Positions 41,434-46,785 of a stretch of 46,785 nucleotides of DNA are shown here, piece by piece. The stretch's first letter is position 1, and each line of letters opens with the position of its first letter. The translations under genes were made by a program, and so were the position numbers. Location: assembly GCF_900103655.1 (NCBI RefSeq), contig NZ_FMXC01000017.1:1-46785 (forward strand), in the 5' to 3' direction. The DNA comes from Lactobacillus kefiranofaciens (GTDB lineage: Bacteria > Bacillota > Bacilli > Lactobacillales > Lactobacillaceae). The notes beneath the pieces are model-generated. The model searched no databases, had not been told where the DNA came from, and was given only the letters and a program-made list of their open reading frames with translations.

Positions 41434-44400
41434 TTAATCTTTATTGTTATCGTCTTGATAGAACTTATTTAGTAGATTGGTTGGCTTACCAGATTGTGGT
41501 TGAGTATCTTGTTCTTGTGGACGTTTAACTTGTGGAATTTGTGAGTTGGTTCTATTCATAAAGTCTTGTAATTCTTTTGCTCCTTTATTAGTTGGTTGTC
41601 CTGATTCTACTAAGTTTTGGATGTCATTATTGCCTTCATTGAAAGAGCCATTTGGATTACCGTCTACGCTAGGAGCAACGTCCTTGTGATGATTTAATTT
41701 TGCTTCAGCTGGTGACATATTGCTGGAGTTGGTATTGTTTGAATCTTCACTCTGGGTTGAACGCTGAGATTGATTATTGGTGATAACAGCTTTGTTTGGA
41801 TTATTCTGTTGTTCTTGAACTTTCTGCTCCCCTAAAATGTCTTGCAAAGATGCGGTAGCAGCAGAGAACTCATCTGATCCTGCACGGTAAACAAATGCCG
41901 TATTTGGATTGTTAAGACCGAATACACCACGCTTAATTGCGGAATCAACTACGGAGTAGCCATCAATCTTAATTGCTTGAACAGTGTAAGATTCATTGTA
42001 ATGACCTTTCTTAACGATAGGCTTATGAATTTCTTCACCCTGAACAGAAATAAAGCGAACAGTGATGCTTCTTTCTTCAGGAGCATATTTAATTGGGATG
42101 GTTTGATGAGTACCCTTAGCTAAGTCAAAACTTAGGTCAATCTTATTACCGTTAACAGGCTGGTAGCCGTCAACTTGTGGCACTTCGACAGTTTGTGGTT
42201 CTTTGAATTGCCCAATAATTTCACGACTCTTAGTAAGGCCTTGATTGTCTTCGGTTTGAGCAATAAGGGTAACAGTGATTGTCTTAGGAATTACGGTAAT
42301 ATCATAATGTCCTGATCCGTCTAAGCGTAATTTTGCATCGGTTTGTCCGGCAGGTAAGAAGTAACCGTTTGGAATTTGACTGTTAACATCAATACCTTCA
42401 CCATAATATCCTTCATGAGCTGGAATTGAACCGACAATCTTTTTATTCTTATCAATAAAGTTAATAGTGTAGTTCTCCGTATCAACTGCATAAACAATTG
42501 TTAAGTCTTGAGTAGTTGCAGTGAATACGCCTTTAATTGTCTTATCTTTGGTATGATAACCGGTCTTAGGTTTAATACTGTATTCAAACTTTTCAGCAGT
42601 TACACCTTCTAAAATGTCGTCCTTATAAGGCTGTTGCCCATCTCGATTGCCACCTTTAATAACTGTATGAACGATGATTTTTTGTTTTTCCGGATCATAG
42701 TTGATTGGGAAAATCTTCTTATCGTATTTAGCATTGATATGACCATTAATTACATGCTTTGCTAATGAAAAGCCAGGAATATCGGGCATTCTAACACTAA
42801 AGGTTTGTTTTACTAATCCAGTTATGTGTTGATTGTAATAACTATCAATTTGATGACCGTATTGATTTGTTGGAATCAAATCGAATTCAACTTTTTGTGG
42901 CTGGTAAGTTAAATCAATATCTAATCTGCCTGCAGTAAATTTGCCTTTTAGTTTGCCGTTAGCTTCAAGAAACTTAAAACCGTCAAGTTGCTTTGGCTTA
43001 AAGTCATAATTTTGTCCAAAGTAGCCTGTAATTTTGTCATCAGGACAAAGTGTATTGAAAGTAGTGTCATTATAGTGAAAAACAATACTTGCTTTCATTG
43101 GCTCATAGTTAAAGTTAACAGTAATTGGCTTAGAACCTACTACCCCACTGGCATTTTTAGGTATTTCACGAAGTAAGAATCCATCAATGTTTAGTGGATC
43201 AGTTGAATAAGTGGAGCCTGACAGTTCCTTAGTTCTTTCAGTATCATAATGTGGAATTGGTTTGTGAGTTTGGGCATTTAAGTAGTTTACGGTTAATGAA
43301 ACTTCTTTTGGCTGATAATGGATTTCTCTAGTCTCGTTAGGAATGTGAAATTTGCCAGTAATTTCTTTCTTGGGTTGTTGGAAGCCATTAACTGCTGGCA
43401 AAATAAATTTGTATGCATCCCCCCAGTTGTCAGTTTGGATTAGTGTAGCTTTAGTATTTTGTAGTAAACGCCCAGCTTCATCTTCTAGTAATAACTTAAC
43501 GGTACATTTGATTTTATGATAAACCACATTAACAGTCGGATTCTTCATTGCATTGAATCTACCTTTGATACGTGCTTTATTTGGAATGTAGCCATCAATA
43601 ATCGGGACAGCTTCATTATATAAATTACCAACTATCCCGCTGATTACCATATCTTCGCCAGCGCTTTGACCATGAATTTCATCGAACCAGCGCTTAACAT
43701 GGAAAGTTTTAGTTGCACGTTTGAATCTTAAAGTTACTTTTTCATGTTCTTGGGTGTAAATACCATTTAAGATTTCTGGTGAACTAGCTAGCTCATAGCC
43801 GTCAATAGTAGGAAGTTTGATGTAATAGGATTCCTTAAAGTGGCCTTGATAAGTCAAAGGCTTATGAACTTGATTTCCGCTTTCATCAAAGTAGTTAACT
43901 TCAAGAGTAGTAGGGATTGGCTTATATACAAGAGTCAGATTATTAACATCTGGACTGTAATTACCTGAAAGCTTAGCTGATTTAGCTTTGTCTAACTCAT
44001 AGCCTTTAAATTTATGTTGATTTGGTTTAATAGTGTAGGGCTCGCCAGTCTTACCGTGTAAGTAGAAATCATTAAGGCTTTCATGGTTAGTGTTGACACA
44101 AGTAACATGCACACTATTTTGACTAGCTCCATAGACAACTTTTACTTCGCCGCCATTTTGTGGTACTTGGTAATTTCTTGATTTGTATAAGTAGTAGCCT
44201 TTGATCTTAGGCATAACTAAGTGTTGAATATCTTCACCTACTACGCCCTTAAATTTCTTAGCCAGTTTAGGATTAATTACTTGGTTGCCTTCTGTTACAG
44301 GCATAATTGTGTAATCAACAGTATCAGGCAAGTAGTTTAAGTTAAGATGTTGCTCTTTTTCAGTTAATCTACGATTGATTTTTAAATCGTCTGGTAATTT

Positions 44401-44940
44401 GTAGCCAGGAATATCAGGCAACTTTTCTTTTGTTAGTGGCTCACCTACTTTGCCAGTAAAGACAAAGTCGTTGTTAATCTTCTTACCGTGACTAAGAAAT
44501 TTAACGATGATAGGTTTACTTACTTTTTCAGGTTTAGGTAGATGTTTTTGATTCTTTTCAACTAACTTACCTTTCCCGTCATTATTATCTTCAAAGGTCA
44601 TTGAGCCAAGCTTGATCTCTTTTTTGCCATTTTCTGAATTAGAAGCGTCTGATTCTTTATTAGGCTCTTCATCTTTAGAATTATTTTTAGTTTGATCAGC
44701 ACTTTCGCTGGTTTCTTCAGCACCTTTATGATTAGTTTCTTCGACAGAATCTTCGGTATTAGTATCATTTTCTTCTGTTTCTGATTGTACTGGCTTGTCG
44801 TCAGTTTTATCCTCTTTGTCTTCTGCAACATTTGGCATAACAGTTTGATGATCAGCGTTTTGGAACTTATCAGTTACTGATTTATCCTCTTTTTTATCCT
44901 CTTTCTTTTTATTACCAAATAAATCTGAAAACATACTCAT
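41434..44940 (-). CDS. Large MucBP-like repeat protein without signal peptide or anchor
   Basis: 1168 aa. AAGGAGG precedes ATG 44940 and a stop codon lies immediately before it in frame, so no longer version exists. N-terminus MSMFSDLFGNKKKEDKKEDK is not a signal peptide; residues ~20-110 are acidic and disordered. Then about 13 repeats of ~65-70 aa with the MucBP pattern (VNYFDESGNQVHKPLTYQGH ... YIKLPTIDGYELASS ... LRFKR): strand, G..GE.Y, hydrophobic-x-GY.L, strand ending in Y-x-P. A Gln/Asn-rich tail follows, with no LPXTG. MucBP repeats normally bind mucin outside the cell, so export route is unclear: non-classical, type IV, or the protein stays inside. Confidence 0.8.
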   Translation of the reverse strand: MSMFSDLFGNKKKEDKKEDKSVTDKFQNADHQTVMPNVAEDKEDKTDDKPVQSETEENDTNTEDSVEETNHKGAEETSESADQTKNNSKDEEPNKESDASNSENGKKEIKLGSMTFEDNNDGKGKLVEKNQKHLPKPEKVSKPIIVKFLSHGKKINNDFVFTGKVGEPLTKEKLPDIPGYKLPDDLKINRRLTEKEQHLNLNYLPDTVDYTIMPVTEGNQVINPKLAKKFKGVVGEDIQHLVMPKIKGYYLYKSRNYQVPQNGGEVKVVYGASQNSVHVTCVNTNHESLNDFYLHGKTGEPYTIKPNQHKFKGYELDKAKSAKLSGNYSPDVNNLTLVYKPIPTTLEVNYFDESGNQVHKPLTYQGHFKESYYIKLPTIDGYELASSPEILNGIYTQEHEKVTLRFKRATKTFHVKRWFDEIHGQSAGEDMVISGIVGNLYNEAVPIIDGYIPNKARIKGRFNAMKNPTVNVVYHKIKCTVKLLLEDEAGRLLQNTKATLIQTDNWGDAYKFILPAVNGFQQPKKEITGKFHIPNETREIHYQPKEVSLTVNYLNAQTHKPIPHYDTERTKELSGSTYSTDPLNIDGFLLREIPKNASGVVGSKPITVNFNYEPMKASIVFHYNDTTFNTLCPDDKITGYFGQNYDFKPKQLDGFKFLEANGKLKGKFTAGRLDIDLTYQPQKVEFDLIPTNQYGHQIDSYYNQHITGLVKQTFSVRMPDIPGFSLAKHVINGHINAKYDKKIFPINYDPEKQKIIVHTVIKGGNRDGQQPYKDDILEGVTAEKFEYSIKPKTGYHTKDKTIKGVFTATTQDLTIVYAVDTENYTINFIDKNKKIVGSIPAHEGYYGEGIDVNSQIPNGYFLPAGQTDAKLRLDGSGHYDITVIPKTITVTLIAQTEDNQGLTKSREIIGQFKEPQTVEVPQVDGYQPVNGNKIDLSFDLAKGTHQTIPIKYAPEERSITVRFISVQGEEIHKPIVKKGHYNESYTVQAIKIDGYSVVDSAIKRGVFGLNNPNTAFVYRAGSDEFSAATASLQDILGEQKVQEQQNNPNKAVITNNQSQRSTQSEDSNNTNSSNMSPAEAKLNHHKDVAPSVDGNPNGSFNEGNNDIQNLVESGQPTNKGAKELQDFMNRTNSQIPQVKRPQEQDTQPQSGKPTNLLNKFYQDDNNKD

Positions 44941-45355
44941 TTAGAGTTCCTCCTTAAAATGTTTTAAACTTTCAACAATGCTTATTTTCGCAGGCATGAA
45001 GGGTTAAAAGAGTTTAGCTAATTCAAACTAAAAATTGAGAAAAAGACTAAAAAAAGTAGATTTATCAGTAATACACGATTATTAAATTAGAATTGATACC
45101 ATATGATTTAGTCACTATCAAACAATAAATACTAAAAAAGCAGGCTTTTTATGTGTTTTTGACTAATATTAACTAAGAAATTACGGATAACGATTAGCAA
45201 CTTACTACTAAAAATACACACAAGCAGAGCAAAAGCGGGGTATAAGAACATCGAGAACTACTGTAAAAATGCCATTAAATTAGCTATAGGCCAGATTTAA
45301 ATTTTAATTGCTACGATAGGCATGTAAACAACAATAAGATTAAAGGAAGAGTTGT
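44941..45355. other. Intergenic region, divergent
   Basis: About 415 bp between the MucBP gene (minus) and the 162-aa gene (plus). It holds ribosome sites at both ends and a short inverted repeat AAAAAGC-ag-GCTTTTT (45134-45149). No gene or clear promoter found. Confidence 0.4.
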
Positions 45356-45844
45356 ATGAACTTAGGAATTACGATTATTCAGTCTCTAAATCAACTAAAA
45401 TTTACTGTAATTGTAGTAGCGTTACTCATACTATTTATTATTTTTGATTTTCATGCTCATCTAAAAAAATCAAATGCTACAAAGTCTGAATCGGTTTATT
45501 TAAATTGGGATAATTCTTTAAATAAGGCTGTTTTAGTAATTTGCTTTGGAAAGAGTAAATCAATGACCATCGCACTTACGCATGAGCAATTTGCTACATT
45601 ACATCATGATTTTGAAGAGATAAATGATGAGTTGCATAATACTCAGAAAACTTTTGCAGTGGATGTGTTAAACAAAGTTAAGCATTCAAGTAATAGTAAT
45701 AAAAAGACAAAAGTTGAAATACCATTAGCTTTATTAAGGAAGTACCAAGCAGATGAACGAAAATTAACGCACTATGAACATAAAATTTTTTCAGAAAAGA
45801 CAGGTACAAGAAAATCTTCAGGTAATTTAAAAAATAAAAAATAA
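45356..45844 (+). CDS. Single-pass membrane protein, 162 aa
   Basis: AAAGGAAG before ATG 45356. One hydrophobic helix (FTVIVVALLILFIIFDF, about 16-32), then a soluble domain with a predicted helical hairpin (IALTHEQFATLHHDFEEIND) and a very basic C-terminus (RKSSGNLKNKK). Topology suggests the soluble part faces the cytoplasm, given the Lys/His-rich flank. No family recognised. It is the only plus-strand gene in the right third and ends at a bidirectional terminator. Confidence 0.65.
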   Translation: MNLGITIIQSLNQLKFTVIVVALLILFIIFDFHAHLKKSNATKSESVYLNWDNSLNKAVLVICFGKSKSMTIALTHEQFATLHHDFEEINDELHNTQKTFAVDVLNKVKHSSNSNKKTKVEIPLALLRKYQADERKLTHYEHKIFSEKTGTRKSSGNLKNKK

Positions 45845-45877
45845 GCATTAATGAAATAAAGCTACATTAATGCTTAT
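45841..45877. terminator. Bidirectional terminator
   Basis: ATAAGCATTAATG pairs perfectly (13 bp) with CATTAATGCTTAT, between the convergent 162-aa and 233-aa genes. Confidence 0.85.
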
Positions 45878-46568
45878 TTTGTTTTAGTGCTTTGTACTGA
45901 ATGGTTCTACGAGAAAGCCATTTAGAATAATTGCTTATTTTTAATTTCTTTAAATTGTAATGAATTCGATGAAATGTTTTATATTGGACAACCGGTAAAT
46001 ATCTTGCGACATGAATATCTCTAATACCAGTTAGTCCATAGTCAACTAATTTGATTTTCTTTTGTTGTTGACTAGCTATTGCGTTATTTGCCTTAATTTG
46101 AGCCTTAATACTTGCTAGTTTAATTGAATATTGCTCACCTTTGTATCTCTTACGCATCGCTCGCCAATTTTGAAAAATAGAATTATTAAGCTCTTGTGTT
46201 TTACTCCAAATAAAATTGCGTTTTTCCAGGACGTCTTCTCTATTAATTGGGTATTGCTCTACATCGGCTTTAAAGTAGATTTCGTCTCCATAAAGCAATT
46301 CTTGGGGGATGCTTTTAAAAAAGGAGTGATTAACATCTAGCCAAATATGATCTGCTACCCATGTTTTATCTTTCGTGTCATGCGGAGCATCAGTACGATG
46401 AAATTTAATTTCATGATCCTGTGCATCAACTAAATAAAGATTCAATAGTAGTATGACAGCCTGATAACGATCATTTTTTAAGTAATGGGAAAGATGATCG
46501 AATGTCGCATGATAATATACAGGTGGCTGTTGAAAATAGTCACTTAAGATAAATCTTTGGTTATTCAT
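45867..46568 (-). CDS. Conserved-looking unknown protein, 233 aa
   Basis: No signal peptide or membrane segment. The first half has a beta-rich pattern with conserved-looking polar residues (KFHRTDAPHDTKDKTWVADH, then IWLDVNHSF and LYGDEIYFKADVEQYPINRE), which might be an OB- or barrel-like domain. The second half is very basic and helical (RAMRKRYKGEQYSIKLASIK), ending with KLKISNYSKWLSRRTIQYKA. Nucleic-acid binding is likely from charge, but the family is unknown. A 12-bp inverted repeat lies upstream. Confidence 0.65.
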   Translation of the reverse strand: MNNQRFILSDYFQQPPVYYHATFDHLSHYLKNDRYQAVILLLNLYLVDAQDHEIKFHRTDAPHDTKDKTWVADHIWLDVNHSFFKSIPQELLYGDEIYFKADVEQYPINREDVLEKRNFIWSKTQELNNSIFQNWRAMRKRYKGEQYSIKLASIKAQIKANNAIASQQQKKIKLVDYGLTGIRDIHVARYLPVVQYKTFHRIHYNLKKLKISNYSKWLSRRTIQYKALKQNKH

Positions 46569-46603
46569 TTACATATAAATAATAAATAAAAAGTCATTTT
46601 AAA

Positions 46604-46640
46604 AGTCAAAAAAGCTAACTTTTATTATGCTTTTTTGACT
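46604..46640. repeat. Perfect 12-bp inverted repeat upstream of the 233-aa gene
   Basis: AGTCAAAAAAGC and GCTTTTTTGACT around 13 nt, 36 bp before the ATG at 46568. Could be a terminator of something to the right, an attenuator, or an operator. Confidence 0.6.
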
Positions 46641-46758
46641 ATTTTTTAGGTTTGTTTTCAAAGGAAAAGTATCCAAGTAATTTTCCTTCAAAATCATAGT
46701 ACTACGGCTTTCATTAAAAGTAAAGAGTAATATCAATATCACATTTATTGCTTTAAAT

Positions 46759-46785
46759 ATAAATAAAATATAAATAAAATATAAA
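46759..46785. repeat. 11-bp direct repeats at the window edge
   Basis: ATAAATAAAAT occurs twice in succession and starts a third time (ATAAA) where the window ends, so the array probably continues outside. No gene seen in 46641-46785. Confidence 0.6.

Noticed and set aside
46600-46720. Possible 32-aa minus-strand peptide (MILKENYLDTFPLK...)
   Set aside because: No ribosome binding site and its end lies in the inverted repeat; not supportable.

Overview
The window looks like a large part, or possibly all, of a theta-replicating plasmid of a Lactobacillus of the acidophilus/gasseri type. Reasons: visibly AT-rich DNA, strong AGGAGG-like ribosome binding sites, LPQTG-anchored and MucBP/SLAP-type surface proteins, a Rep_3-type initiator with upstream iterons, and actin-type (ParM/ParR) partition. 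I saw no rRNA or tRNA genes, CRISPR array, transposase, phage structural genes or metabolic genes. The two window ends do not visibly overlap, so I cannot say whether this is a complete circle.

Layout, left to right (mostly minus strand). 0.1-4.6 kb: accessory replication/unknown genes, including a two-piece DUF3854-type primase and a stand-alone zinc-ribbon paralogue. 4.6-8.2 kb: an operon of an unknown 455-aa protein, a four-pass membrane protein, a tiny membrane peptide behind a candidate frameshift site, a two-pass protein and a class A-like sortase. 8.3-12.4 kb: a Cys-rich small protein, then an operon of an OB-fold-like protein, a winged-helix-like protein and a lipoprotein. 12.6-17 kb: a broken SLAP/CAP surface protein and a large thioester-domain/VaFE LPXTG adhesin. 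17.1-20.9 kb: two complete but different ParM/ParR loci, arranged convergently; the second parR is split. 20.9-29 kb: unknown proteins around a very long VirD4/TraG-type coupling ATPase plus four to five small membrane or basic proteins. 29.1-31.7 kb: a second LPXTG protein and an HExxH membrane protease-like protein. 31.7-34.7 kb: a DnaB-like helicase, the Rep initiator, iterons, operator-like inverted repeats and several hairpins. 34.8-40.4 kb: a secreted DUF1002 protein, a tandem array of five membrane-anchored, probably VirB8-like proteins (one broken), and a VirB1-like cell-wall hydrolase. 40.4-46.8 kb: an AT-rich intergenic region with a possible small RNA, a small helix-turn-helix-like protein, a 13-repeat MucBP-like protein with no signal peptide, and two unknown proteins.

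How it may work together: Rep, the iterons, the DnaB-like helicase and the DUF3854 primase could form a nearly self-contained replication module. ParMR1 and ParMR2 would segregate the plasmid. The coupling ATPase, cell-wall hydrolase and VirB8-like proteins point to conjugation, but I could recognise neither a VirB4 ATPase nor a relaxase in the window. The adhesins and plasmid-borne sortase would change the surface of the host.

Several genes are broken by single-base shifts (primase, parR2, SLAP/CAP twice, one VirB8-like paralogue, and the 41-aa membrane peptide). These could be decay, assembly indels or, in one case, programmed frameshifting. All function calls come from reading motifs by eye; no database search was possible.
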